A stretch of DNA of 64,000 bases from Sialis fuliginosa. Taxonomy: Eukaryota > Arthropoda > Insecta > Megaloptera > Sialidae. Made by a program: the position numbers and the translations under genes. The stretch covers positions 23,119,248 through 23,183,247 of the forward strand of contig OY540811.1 of assembly GCA_961205875.1 (NCBI GenBank), in the 5' to 3' direction. Below the pieces are notes generated by a model. That model was not told the DNA's origin and ran no database searches. It saw nothing but the letters and a program-made list of their open reading frames with translations. Below, one piece after another: positions 1 through 10,410 of the stretch (positions within the stretch are counted from its first letter, which is position 1; each line of letters opens with the position of its first letter).

Positions 1-514
1 ATTTACAAATGTAAAACATTAAAATACATCCAAATTGTATATTTAGAATCGTGTCTACTAAAAATAGTTTCCAATATTTAATTTGCAGAATGCATTTGCT
101 AAACATCATTGTCTAGATCAAAGAAAATGTCAGTAAAAATGTGATTTAGGTCACAAGTGTAAACATATAAGTTGAATGCACTAAATGCATTACGTTTACT
201 TTGATATTATAGCATATTACATATAAAAGAACATGACATGAAAAGCTGACATGACAGATCAATAAACCGGTTATTTTAGAACGTCCTCAATCTTTTACTG
301 AAGTAATATTTCTAAATATACTATACAATAAGGAAACCTATTTGCAATAACAACGTTTATATAGAACAATTCACATATGCAAAGCTATAAAATTACAAAT
401 TCTATTATATTCTTTTGAATACTTTTTCTACAAATAATCCTGCATAATGAAAACTTGAAAATAAGGTATTATGAAATTTTTCAACTGTAATTAATATATT
501 GAATTTATTTACAG
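1..514 (+). other. intron upstream of the kinase exon
   Basis: AT-rich sequence without a convincing reading frame. It ends in a pyrimidine/AT-rich tract and ACAG at 511-514, a standard 3' splice site on the + strand immediately before the kinase exon. I infer that it is the 3' part of an intron. No recognisable element or RNA gene was seen in it. Confidence 0.6.
503..514 (+). other. 3' splice acceptor of the kinase exon
   Basis: An AT/pyrimidine-rich stretch (ATTTATTTACAG) ends in AG at 513-514. The exon beginning at 515 reads in frame (one leftover base, then TCA ATA AGT) into Met525, so splicing here would keep the kinase frame open if the upstream exon ends with two bases of a codon. Confidence 0.65.
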
Positions 515-1787
515 ATCAATAAGTATGCGTCTGTCTGGAAGGCGCAAGAAGGAGAAGGACTGCAATGGAAACAAAACTCCTGAGGCCCGCTCATGTCAAA
601 TTGGGAGATCCGGGTCCGGAGCATCTCATCGCAGTCAAGACGGTGGAAACATCCATCGCATTCAAGAAATTACCGTACCTAAGGTACAGCTTACTGATGA
701 ATATGATATAGAAAAAACTCTAGCGGAAGGATGTTTTGCCAAAATACTTTTATCCAAACATCGTCCTACCAATACTACAGTTGTACTTAAAGCTGTTCAT
801 ACCGAACTAACCACAATTAAAGACTTCCAAAGGGAGTACCACTACAGCTATCATCTTAGTCCACATCCATCTATATTATCTAGCTATGCTGTGTGCTTCC
901 AAGCTGACGACTGTTTCGTCTTTGCTCAAGAATACGCTTCTCTTGGAGATTTGAGTGGATGTGTTCATGCTGGAGGTCTTCCTGAAAAAGTATGTAAAGA
1001 TATTGCCAAACAATTAGCGTCTGCTTTAGATTTTATGCATTCTAAGATGTTAGTTCATCGTGACATAAAACTAGAAAATGTTTTGGTATTTGAGTCAGAC
1101 CTATCAAGAGTGAAACTTTGTGATTTTGGAGAAACAAGAAAAGAAGGAGCACTTGTTTCCAAACCAAAATGCTGTTGGCCACCGTTCGTTCCTCCTGAAT
1201 TATATGAAGTGTTAAGTAACGAACGCTATCATTGTAGATCAGCAAACGATACATGGCAACTGGCTGTACTCATTTTCGTTTGTCTCACCGGCTGTCCACC
1301 ATGGCAAAGTGCAGATTGTATTGGAGATGCTGCATATGCGAATTTCTGCCGGTATCAGAAAAGAAGAGTAACAAAAATTCCATACCAATTCAGAAAATTC
1401 ACACCTCGTTTGCTAAGAATGTTCAGGAGAATGTTTGAACATAAAGCAGATAAAAGAGCTGCTGTCAGTGAAGTATGTAAATACCTGGATGATCAATGGA
1501 TTGATGGAAAACAAAGCGGTCAAGCAACGGGAGGTTCAAGTACCGCCAATGCGAAGAGGGCAGAATCTCCGCAAAGTTACTTAAATCATCGTGAAGAAAA
1601 ACACGAAGATGCAAATAAAACAAGATTGAAGAGGTTGCTCAGCAGCTACGGGTTGGAGACGACAATAGACCAAAGTGTGATGACCAAGAGGGTTTGGGAC
1701 TGGGTGTTATCTTGCGAAGAACAACCAGCAATCAATTTGGATGGTGGTTCTACAAACTGCTCATTAACGGCGTTACCTGTGTGTTGA
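515..1787 (+). CDS. SBK1-family serine/threonine protein kinase (meng-po-like), terminal coding exon
   Basis: This is a protein kinase domain of the SH3-domain-binding-kinase (SBK) family, which transfers ATP phosphate to Ser/Thr of cytoplasmic or nuclear targets. The Drosophila relative meng-po is tied to CREB and memory (from memory). Numbering from the first Met (525): degraded glycine loop at 66-76 (LAEGCFAKILL), ATP-anchoring Lys89 in VVLKA, alpha-C Glu104, the FAQEYASLGDL hinge at 133-143, catalytic HRD 178-180 with Lys182 and Asn185, DFG 200-202, PPE in place of APE at 223-225, and D-x-W at 242-244. All catalytic residues are present, so it should be active. The Q-E-Y hinge, LALDFMH-like and VHRDIK-ENVL segments fit SBK1 best. 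A basic N-terminus (RRKKEK) and a low-complexity Ser-rich tail surround the domain. At 420 aa it is close to the length of human SBK1. No stop lies between the acceptor (511-514) and Met525, so the protein may continue from an upstream exon and the true start is uncertain. The stop is TGA at 1785. Confidence 0.93.
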
Positions 1788-1826
1788 TATACAGAGGAAA
1801 CATCTGGACCAAAACGATGTATAGAA

Positions 1827-1832
1827 AATAAA
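1827..1832 (+). terminator. candidate polyadenylation signal of the kinase gene
   Basis: AATAAA lies 40 bases after the kinase stop codon. It is the first canonical signal. Others follow (for example near 2444, 3727 and 3867), so alternative longer 3' UTRs are possible; which one is used cannot be told from sequence in DNA this AT-rich. Confidence 0.4.
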
Positions 1833-4350
1833 AGTTCTACTCTTTAATGAAAAAGAGATCTCAAATAGTACTTATATTTTTATATTTTGATACGAATACT
1901 ACCGTGTTTTAGAAACTTGATAGACTGATATGTATATAGGACTTTATTTATTTTTTCTATTTTAGCATATATTGATATATATGATACAGGGTATTGAAAT
2001 ATATACCAAAAATTGTCCCAGTTAACCTAAGTCTATTAGATATATGAAACATGGTATCTAGGGTAAAAATCAAACTGTTTTTATTAAATGTAACAATTAC
2101 AGTAGCTTCTTTGTATAAAATAAAATCGATTTTTACTCTATAAAACGAAATCCAATTGGATGCTGTATATAGCATTTTTTAACTCTAACGAACGAAATTG
2201 GAATATATCCAGATCTTCCCTGTTACGATGAAGATATACTTTTTATTTTATTGTAAGACTCAAGACTGAATCAAATGGTGTACCAGTCAATCTGATTAGC
2301 TCGAAATATTGCATTTAATTATGTAAATATTTTAATTGTTACCATTTAAAAATAAGAAGTTTTTAAAGTTTTCTCTAAATTATATAACTAAATTATGGTT
2401 GTATAAAAATATGCCAAAAATTTTAAGTGTGGTGTACGGTTTTAAAAATAAAAGTCTATTGATGTAAATATAGTTACATAAGATTATATTTACCAACATA
2501 AAATTAGAACATCTCAGTAAATTTTAAATTTTTAAAGTCTATATCACGTTTTTACTTTCAAAATCATAGTACATCTCAAACGTCAATCATACAACTTACT
2601 GCTAATAGTAAAACATCAAAATTTAGCAAAAACATTAGTAAATTACACGATTTTGTCAATAAAAACATTAACATTGAATCTTTCTCAAAATAAGTAGACG
2701 TGCAAGGTTATTCTGAGTTCACACAGACGAATATAAACTCACGTGATGAGTAACTCGTCAAGGATGTGTTCAATCGAGTGTGCCGTGACGTTATATTTGT
2801 TATCTTGTAAAGTTGACATTATTTTACAGAGACAGTTTCATTATTTCTACACATACTGTTTATTTGAAATTTAAATATATATGCATACAAAAATGTTCAA
2901 AGTATATTTTCTTTAGTTTACAAAGCATCCCACCAAGTCATATGGTTTATTAAGATAAATTAAATATACAACGTAATAGGCAGTAAAGAATAATACTCTA
3001 TATATTATTTAAAGTATAAACCGTATTTATTTTACCAGAGAAACATTTATGTAGTTTAATTAATTTCATTATTCGTTTCAATTTAAATGTAATTATTTTT
3101 GTCATAATATAATTTATACAATCGACGCCAAAATACTGCTGGCAGATAGTCTTTAGACATATAAAAATAATATTAAAACTTTTAAACAAACCAGCGGTCA
3201 GTAGATATTTTGATTTTTATTTTCACACAATTCAAAAGAACATATTTATTTTTGTAAAAACTAGTATTACATTGTTTAAAATAAATAATAGTCATTTATC
3301 TTTATCTAGCTGCCAATATAAATAAATATATGCATTTTGAATTAGGAGGTTAAAAATAAATACAGCGCATTAGCTAGTATTTAATATTAAATCATATATT
3401 TTCGAATATTGGTTATTACATAAAAGCTGTAAAAATTTGACGTTATTTGTGGTTTGTACTTCTTTGAAACTTGTGCCAAAATCATGAAATGTATTACGAG
3501 AAAACTTTAAAATCTTTTATAAATGACATAAAAATTGATATTTTTTTAGTCATTTAGATTAATAGTAATAATCTTTTAAATGTATTAAAGTAAGTGTAAC
3601 AAAAATATATAAATATGTACATATATATATTTTTAAGAATATGTATTATAGTTTTCTACGCATTTGCAGTTATTATTTTTGTTTATAAAATATATAAAAT
3701 AATGTAATATATGTTTGCTTTGAAAAAATAAACAGTGTGACATCATGTAAGACAATAAACAATAACTATATTTTGTATTGCAACTCTTCATATATTCTGT
3801 GTAGCATATATGGTACTCTTTGTTATATGTTTACATCAATTCTGTGTTGGCGTTATGATATTGTTTAATAAAAATTATTTCCAATAAACATCTTTTATAT
3901 TTATGTTAACAGTGTTTAATCAATCAACAGATGCATCTTTTTTTTTTATAACAAATACTTAATAAAATACTGTATGTTTTGTACTGTAGAAAATGTATCT
4001 GTGTAACAAAGCTATGAGTATTTATTTTGCTTTTAAATATATAAATACAAATTACACAATGTTCTACTGGTAAGTGAATGTATATGAAAATTAATTCAGA
4101 ATACTGTTATCCATGTACTGTGGCTGTATATCAAAGTTTTACTGATCTCAAAATGTGAAATAGAAAGAGATTATAGATTTTGTGTTGTAAAACGATCTAA
4201 ATATGTTGAAGTATTTTCTATGTAATATAGAAAAATTGACTGATTTTATGTATAAATGTTTAATATTTGTTTAGCGCGATTATGTTAATAAATTCTTTAA
4301 ACTATTTCGATTTTTATTTAAATATAACCACTACTTATTTCAGATGTTTG
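1833..4350. other. AT-rich gene-free stretch, possible long 3' UTR
   Basis: No reading frame with protein-like composition was found on either strand. It holds many AATAAA-type hexamers and poly-T runs. A small patch at 2714-2803 has higher GC and a weak inverted repeat (ACGAATATAA against TTATATTTGT) and may be a miniature-element relic. It could partly be 3' UTR of the kinase gene, as neuronal insect kinases often have long ones; this is inference only. Confidence 0.45.
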
Positions 4351-4358
4351 TTGGTAAG

Positions 4359-5005
4359 CAGCGACTTGAACCAAAATGTATTTATGGTTCGGGTTCCGTT
4401 CGTGCTCAAATATAAATTTCGGTTGGGATTCGGGTGTGGGTTCAATATATTACAAGCTATTTGGTTCAAAACCCGTTATTTTTTTAGAGTTCATGTTCGG
4501 ATTCGGGTTCAAGTTTTTAGTTGAAAGAAAATTATTTTGTTCGAAAAAAATTATTATTAACAAATAAAACATTTTCTGAAGAAGAAAAAATATTTATAGC
4601 CAATAAAATATTGATAGAAAAAAATGAAAAAAATAAAATGTAATTTTATAAGACTAAAATCTTTACTCTTCAGATTTTTTGCAAATTGAAATGTAATTCA
4701 GCTATAAAATTAAAAATATATAAATTTTAGTAGTTGACTTGGTAAGTCATATCATATAATAAAATTCAAACAGATTTCCAGTATTAGTACATTTTATAAT
4801 CTCTTTTAAAAATCATTGGAGAAAAATATTAAAATATTAAAAATAATTGATTGAACCTTTTAAAAATATATTGTTATCGGTAATCCATGAAAAGGTTTGG
4901 ATTCAGATTCAGGTTCGTTGACTTTGAAATATAGAGGTTCGGTTTGGGTTCAGGTTAATGAAAATTACAGGTTTTTTTGGGTTCGGGTTCAGGTTCAAGT
5001 CCTTG
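4359..5005. mobile_element. hAT-like non-autonomous element with GGTTCGGG subterminal iterations
   Basis: The segment is flanked by an exact 8-bp direct repeat TTGGTAAG at 4351-4358 and 5006-5013. Its ends are inverted: CAGCGACTTGAACC on the left and, on the opposite strand, CAAGGACTTGAACC on the right (12 of 14 match). Both fit the hAT terminal rule YARNG, and 8-bp target duplications are the hAT hallmark. Inside both ends the short motifs GGTTCGGG and GGTTCAGGTT are iterated many times (4385-4515 and 4895-5000), with AT-rich DNA between. No transposase is encoded, so it must have been moved by a trans-acting hAT transposase. Confidence 0.8.
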
Positions 5006-5559
5006 TTGGTAAGTACACAAAAAGTAGATACACGAGTACACAATGACATGTATTTAAAAATATTCTAAAAGATATATAAATGTATTTAGATAGAAAGTAA
5101 CAGTAATTAGCAACAATTAATATTGTAACTGTTCCAATTTATTATAACAATTCATATATATAGCTTCGATACTGGTAATATAAATGACATCCACGCGGAT
5201 GACGCGTCGCGGCGCGACGAGCGTAAACCAGTATTTCTAGTATTTACTGTAAACAAGCAGTCCAATATAAAGATATAAAATAATTTGCAAAATACACATG
5301 TATTAAACACAAAAGTTTTTTTTCTTAATACCCACTATACGGATCCCGTACACGTGTAGGTATTTATTGTGTTCATAGAAACCTCGTAACCTGTACTATT
5401 TAATGTTAAATGTAAACATACTGTACATATATTATGTGTACATATGTAAGTCATATAATTGCAGGTATAATCCATAAACATACATGCATCAAACTACTAG
5501 GAACTACTGCAGTCATTTGAATAAACATTTCAAAGAAAAGATACGCGAGTCAGGTAGGT

Positions 5560-5965
5560 CCCGTCGTTTACGTTTCGAGAAAATTTAAGCCATCTTGTCT
5601 CGCTCTCGTTTCTACAAGTACAGTCAAGAAAATGAGAACGCAAAGAGCTGTCAAAGAGGATGAAATTCAGCTGCAAGAAATCTATATAAAAAGAGTCATT
5701 TTTCGTCTTGTACAGAACATTATTTTGTATAACGAATCTCCTACATATATTTTACTTTAATTATTAATTTAAAGATTAATATCTTACAGTAGATACATTT
5801 TTACCAATATTTTTTTAAAACCGAAACTCTTAGCGAAACTCGATGAGACTACAATATAAACCTTCTCGTCTCAAATTCATACGGTATAGTGTACATAATC
5901 TTATCTCGGTCTATTTTCTCGATCTCATTTCGAGAAAAATCTCGCCTCTAATTATAAGTGAGATT
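5560..5965. repeat. TCTCG-rich dispersed repeat, copy 1
   Basis: TCTCG, CTCGTCTC and CTCGAT pentamer-type motifs recur in this segment. Similar segments lie at 8190-8385, 12408-12600, 23083-23384 and 34706-34855. In the 23 kb copy one edge reads GTCTCGGCATGCAACCCTA, whose complement begins TAGGGTTGCATGCC, a hAT-like end. Here the edges are eroded. The family is therefore tentatively a hAT-like non-autonomous element with iterated subterminal motifs. Confidence 0.45.
5590..5695 (+). repeat. GAGCTGTC dispersed repeat, fragment 1
   Basis: It contains GAGCTGTCAAAGAGGATGAA followed by an ATCTATATA end that matches the copy at 40482-40672 closely (GAGCTATCAGAAGAAGAAGA, then AATCTATATATA). Only the 3' portion of the family is present here. 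The family also occurs at 12180-12365 and 57001-57165, always on the + strand. Its nature is unknown. Confidence 0.5.
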
Positions 5966-6569
5966 AAGATGAAGCCATTTTTAAATCATATAGCTTTATC
6001 AAATGTTATACATAAACGATTTTAATTTAATTTATTTATTTATAACTATGTATTTAATTCAAATATTGTCCATATTTAGTATATCTTTCCATGTCTGGCA
6101 AATGTTTATATTTAATTAATTTAAACTAGAAATTGGCATTGCAAAAACTGTAGGCGCCATGACACCTACAACATGTTACAATCATACGTCAATCAATAAG
6201 TCAGGATGTGTGAGTATATTACGTAACACAAATTAAATACTAACTTGATTCTAAAATTAATTCCATCAATTGTTTTAGACTTTTAATTTATGTAACATAA
6301 AATTGTAAATTCCAATTAAGGATTGAATACTTTAACAAAACTTTAATTGAAAAATATAAATTAATTTTTATTAATAGAACTCAATCATAATAATAAAATG
6401 TATTTATTTAAATGTTTCATTTCAATGTATAAACTTGTATTACTAAAAAAATAAATATGATTTTTTAAATTTTTATCTCATTCTACCTACATAGTTACAT
6501 AAATAAGGAAAGGAAGGAAGGTAGAGACACAGGTGACAAAGTGTCTCTGTATTAACTGATATCTGATTA

Positions 6570-7485
6570 GACCGTGACAATTATATTCTGATACAAATGA
6601 AAACGTTAAAATATTAAATTTATAATAAAGTTTTTATTCAATTCTTAAAGTAGACATATGTTATGAAAATTTATAATAAGTTTTTGGGAAGAACTCCTTC
6701 TTTAACTTTGATAACTAGCTTCAATCTTATTTCAATGTCATTGCAAGCGGCACGCACAGTTTCCATTGGAATTTTATCCCAAGTTTTGAGAATAACATTC
6801 TTAAATTACTGCAAATTTGAAAATTTGTAATTTAGGAGCATAGACAACATATAGGACCATACAAAATAATCGGAAGAAATTGGCGGCTATTCAGCCTTCA
6901 ACAAAAAATCAACCAAATTATCCTTAAATCATGCTTGAATAATGTGTGCTGTGTGGGAGGGGGCTCCATCTTGTTGAAATCAATAATAATCATCTCCAAA
7001 TAAATTTTTGGCATTTGGCATTACATTTTTCTTCAATAGTTCTTCCAAATAGTACTTTGCATTGATTTTAAGGCCTTTTTCAATAAAAATTAAGGGTACT
7101 TTGCCTCTTGGGCTGATGGGGCCCCAAACCATGATCGACGCAGTATTCTAGAATCTCGGAACGTGTCTTTAGTCTTCCGGGATGTCCTCAATCTTAGCAT
7201 ACCAAACTCTGTCATACTGGAAGTTGTGATATTGCTCCAGAACAAATAACTTCTCATAAGAAAATATAAGTTCATCAGCCATTTTTTAAATATTAATTCT
7301 CAATACATTTTCATGCTCGAAATTTTTTTTAAGATTAATTTAAATTGCATAATTGTTTTACATGATATACTAGATAACATAACAGTACTTTCAATTGTTT
7401 TTTGATAAAGAATGGGTTGCTAAAATATCGCCAATAACGATACGTCGACAATAAAATGTTGTATCAGAATATAATTGTCACGGAG
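6570..7485 (-). mobile_element. defective Tc1/mariner-family transposon
   Basis: The 25 bases at 6572-6596 are the exact reverse complement of 7459-7483 (CCGTGACAATTATATTCTG…). TA dinucleotides at 6568-6569 and 7486-7487 are the expected TA target duplication, with two further imperfect terminal bases on each side. The element is about 0.9 kb, shorter than the usual 1.3 kb, so the first part of the transposase has been lost. It encodes a broken transposase on the minus strand. The perfect terminal repeats beside a decayed coding region suggest it was mobilised or inserted not very long before the gene decayed, or as an already defective copy. Confidence 0.9.
6671..7285 (-). pseudogene. mariner transposase, 3' half, with several in-frame stops
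   Basis: Translated on the minus strand this reads as the C-terminal half of a Tc1/mariner-type DDE transposase. Landmarks in order: SIMVWG-ISPRGK near 7130-7090, PLIFIEKG-KIN-YYLEELL near 7085-7030, FQQDGAPSHTAH (second catalytic Asp) near 6980, a shortened WPP-S-DYF block in which the usual WPP-SPDLNPLDY motif has lost residues, then KTWDKIP-ETVRAACN and a final PKNLL followed by TAA at 6671. Stops occur before FQQDG, after HIIQA, before PP-S-DY and before FKNV. The N-terminal DNA-binding half is missing. It cannot be functional. Confidence 0.88.
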
Positions 7486-7487
7486 TA

Positions 7488-9635
7488 AATAATTATTATT
7501 AAATATATTATGTACCCATCTTGCCCGAGGCTAGAAGCTAGGTGGTACATATCTTTTGAGTAAACAATATTTTATATTAAATTGATTTATTATTTCAATA
7601 GCTAGATTATTAAAGTAATCATATTTTAGATAAATCGTCATATAAAGGTCAAATTATCCCATCTTGACTCCTTTCTATGTGTTTCAATTCAAGTTATTGG
7701 TAACAATAAGATTAATCTATTCACATATTATACTCATGTCTATAATAAAATATACTTTATATAGGCTCTCAATATGTCATCAGATAAAATGCAAACTCGT
7801 ATGAGATACGAGTATAATAGATACACTTTCTAAAGCGACATATCTGCAGCAGACAGCCCACTTCTAAATTTTGAAAGAGCGTAGGAGAATTGTAGTTTCA
7901 TGGGGACGCAATATTGTACAATAAACGCGTTGGCGTTGAACATGTTATATAAATGAAATTTGCATTTTGTTTTGCAAACTGCAGCAGATTCGAAAATGTT
8001 ATTTTAATTGTTCAAATTAATTAAAATTCGTGGAGTTATTTTTAATTGGATAATGAATATACATATTTTATATTGTATCAAATCCGGAAATCAATTTTTA
8101 TTTACAAATGTTAATTTTGGATTATAACAAAAGTTGGTTTTACCAGAAATAAAAAAATAGAATTAGTTAATGTTATAAAGGTTTAACAAGAGACAAATAG
8201 AGACGATATTTAGATTAGTCGAATATCTCTTCTCGTGAAAATCCAAGTCAGTCTTATACGACTTTTCATTTATAATTTTTTTTTACTTACATTAATCTAT
8301 CATCTACAAAACATGCTAAAATTATAATCCCCACAACATATGTATAAATTAGAAAAGAAGTTGGTATCGTCTCTGTCTCGTCTCATATAAATTCAAATGG
8401 CCTTTTCTCAATTGTATTATTATTTTTTATGTTGATATTATTTACTGAAACTTTTTATCGAGAAAGGATTTAAAAAAACACTTATAGAATACAGAAATAA
8501 GAACAATAAAAATATTGCCACATATAATAATATTGTATCAGTGTTAATTTTACCTAAAAGCATTAGAAGCAAACTAAAGACAAAATTTTATTTTTATTGT
8601 TATATTCACAGAAAAAATAAAGTGCTTTTTTATAACATATAGACGACAAACTCCACTTTTACTTTATTTTATATTTACTGTTTTTAGAAAAAACTGTTCT
8701 GTAGCATTTCATTTTTTTTATTACTATAAATAACAAAACATTAGACTCATTAAAAATAGTATATCTATAGATGAACAAAATTCGTTCTAAATGCATAATC
8801 CAATGACAATGTTTATATTGATTCAAACACAAGGATTTCCTTGAAATACATGCAGACAGTGGCGTTTTCATGAGGGATTTAAAGATTAACCTCCATCTTT
8901 AAACAAGGACACTGCAATTGCTTGTCTTCATAATTTGTAATGCAACTATAAAAAACATCAATTTTTATTTAATATATAAGTTGAAATAGGACTATTATTA
9001 CTGTATTCTTATAGAGATTTTTTCAGTATAGTTTTAAAAATATATTAATTCACTAAATAGGGCTATATCAAAATTAATGATTGGCCTAGCTATCAAACTT
9101 GAATAATTTTATTTTTATTTGTTAAATTTACTCCTTCATTTTTAATTTTAAAATAATACATTTCTCTAAACTCCACCTACACAATATCTGTAAAGCAACG
9201 AAAACGCCTCTGTTTATACAAATATAATCATTAAAAACATATGTAACTGTTATACAACTATGTATACTAAATTAACAAAACTAAGGTAAAAAAATATAAA
9301 CACACATGCAATTTTAGTTTCTCAAAGACCATTTCATAATGTACACTAATAGAAGTATTAACGTAAAAGAAAAATTAATGATTGTGAAACAGTGTTGCCA
9401 GATTTTGTGGAAATACTAGTTTACTGGTTTTATATGTGTTGATTTTTCTTTTTTATACCACGTGTGCACCTATTTTCAACAAATCATTTTTAGAACGGAG
9501 TTAATATGTTTTACTAGTTAGGTATTCATGTGTTTTACAATTTGTACAATATACATAACATGTATCTAACGACAATTAACATACATTAATTAAATGTATC
9601 AGCATTTTTTTTTTTATCATTGCTATAGTTATAAG
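7488..9635. other. gene-free AT-rich stretch
   Basis: No supported gene. It includes TCTCG-rich repeat at 8190-8385. A possible eroded element lies at 8857-9212, whose ends CAGTGGCGTTTTC and (complement) CAGAGGCGTTTTC are inverted copies resembling hAT/Tip100 termini, but no target duplication is visible. The rest is AT-rich with no structure recognised. Confidence 0.4.
8190..8385. repeat. TCTCG-rich dispersed repeat, copy 2
   Basis: Contains AATATCTCTTCTCGTG and TCGTCTCTGTCTCGTCTCAT, the iterated motif of this family, in otherwise AT-rich DNA. Edges are not definable. Confidence 0.4.
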
Positions 9636-9859
9636 TTATATTTGAGTTTGGATCTTAACTTCTGGGTGTAAGCCGCGTCGGTTTGGTCGTGTTATCGGCC
9701 AACGTTTCGTCACACATTTTAAAAGAGCCCTGAAGATGTCCACTGCAATGTGTGACGAAACGTTGGCCGATAACACGACCAAACCGACGCGGCCTACACC
9801 CAGAAGCCAAGATCCATATCAAGACCACCGCGGAAGCTTCAAGACTTATATTTGAGTTT
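9636..9859 (+). mobile_element. short retroelement-like insertion with inverted arms and a hammerhead-like core
   Basis: A 196-bp insertion (9650-9845) is bounded by an exact 14-bp direct repeat TTATATTTGAGTTT (9636-9649 and 9846-9859). Such a duplication length suits target-primed reverse transcription rather than cut-and-paste. Inside, 9650-9718 is the inverted copy of 9747-9815 with about three mismatches in 69 bases. The 28-base spacer plus the start of the right arm contains CTGAAGA (9730-9736), a six-pair stem GTCCAC/GTG(T)GAC with a TGCAAT loop, then GAAAC (9757-9761), the layout of a hammerhead ribozyme core. Penelope-like elements are known to carry hammerhead motifs and partial inverted terminal copies, so a truncated Penelope-type derivative is the leading idea. 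A terminal-inverted DNA element is the alternative. Confidence 0.55.
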
Positions 9860-9889
9860 ATTATGACCATTTTATATATATTATAATTA

Positions 9890-10410
9890 TAGATTCATGA
9901 AATGTATACAAAACATCCATATATCATACACCTAAACCTAACCTATTCATTAGTGAAAACCGGAATAAAATTAGTTCAGTAGTTACTGACAAAATCGTGT
10001 AAAATTATATTTCCAAACTCTCAGGAAACACAAGGTCTCATCCTAAAATGTGTATGAACATTAAAATAAATAAATAAATGAATAGGTTAATAACAATCAT
10101 AATAATATATTATATGTGTCTTATGTGTGAATCTATGTGTCAAAAATCATTGAACTGTTCGATAAAATATTTAAAAGAGACTTGATCATAGTTAAAATAA
10201 AATAAAATATTGAAACCGTAAATTATAGAATTCTTTATTCTGTGGCTACTATATGTTTTTATATATGTAAATGACAGTTATATTCTGTAACATAATGGAA
10301 ACAAAACACAACTTGATAAATATATAAATATGATATATTGGTGAAAACCGCATTGAAATCGGTTCAGTCTATAAGCCTCATACAAACGAACATGCATTTT
10401 TATATATACA
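9890..10410 (-). mobile_element. TCTATATAAAAATGAAT family element, minus-strand copy (Helentron-like?)
   Basis: Read on the minus strand it starts TATATATAAAAATGCATG, continues through a segment with ACCGATTTCAATGCGGTTTT, then a segment with TTTCCTGAGAGTTTGGAAAT and TTCCGGTTTTCACTAATGAA, and ends AGGTTAGGTTTAGGTGTATG. The copy at 49593-50192 has the same blocks in the same order on the + strand, and 30328-30505 is a 5' fragment. A start resembling TCTATATATAAAAATGAAT is typical of insect Helentron/Helitron-type elements as I remember them, but no hairpin-CTRR end is evident, so the class is uncertain. It encodes no protein. Confidence 0.5.

Larger units (their letters stand above)
5014..6569. 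other. gene-free stretch between two transposons
   Basis: No supported gene. It contains a very CpG-rich patch at 5190-5232 (ACGCGTCGCGGCGCGACGAG), a fragment of the GAGCTGTC repeat family at 5590-5695, TCTCG-rich repeat sequence at 5560-5965, and otherwise AT-rich DNA. Short frames, such as one at 5843-6025, fall inside the TCTCG-rich repeat and are not taken as genes. Confidence 0.5.

Noticed and set aside
4380..5000. GGTTCGGG-rich DNA as an interstitial telomere
   Set aside because: The insect telomere unit TTAGG is not present; the words are irregular and lie inside an element with hAT ends.
8857..9212. hAT/Tip100-like element with CAGTGGCGTTTTC ends
   Set aside because: The two ends match over only about 13 bases and no 8-bp duplication flanks them; chance pairing cannot be excluded.
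9655..9870. 71-codon open frame on the minus strand
   Set aside because: It lies wholly in the inverted-arm insertion and reads the palindromic arms; no independent coding evidence.
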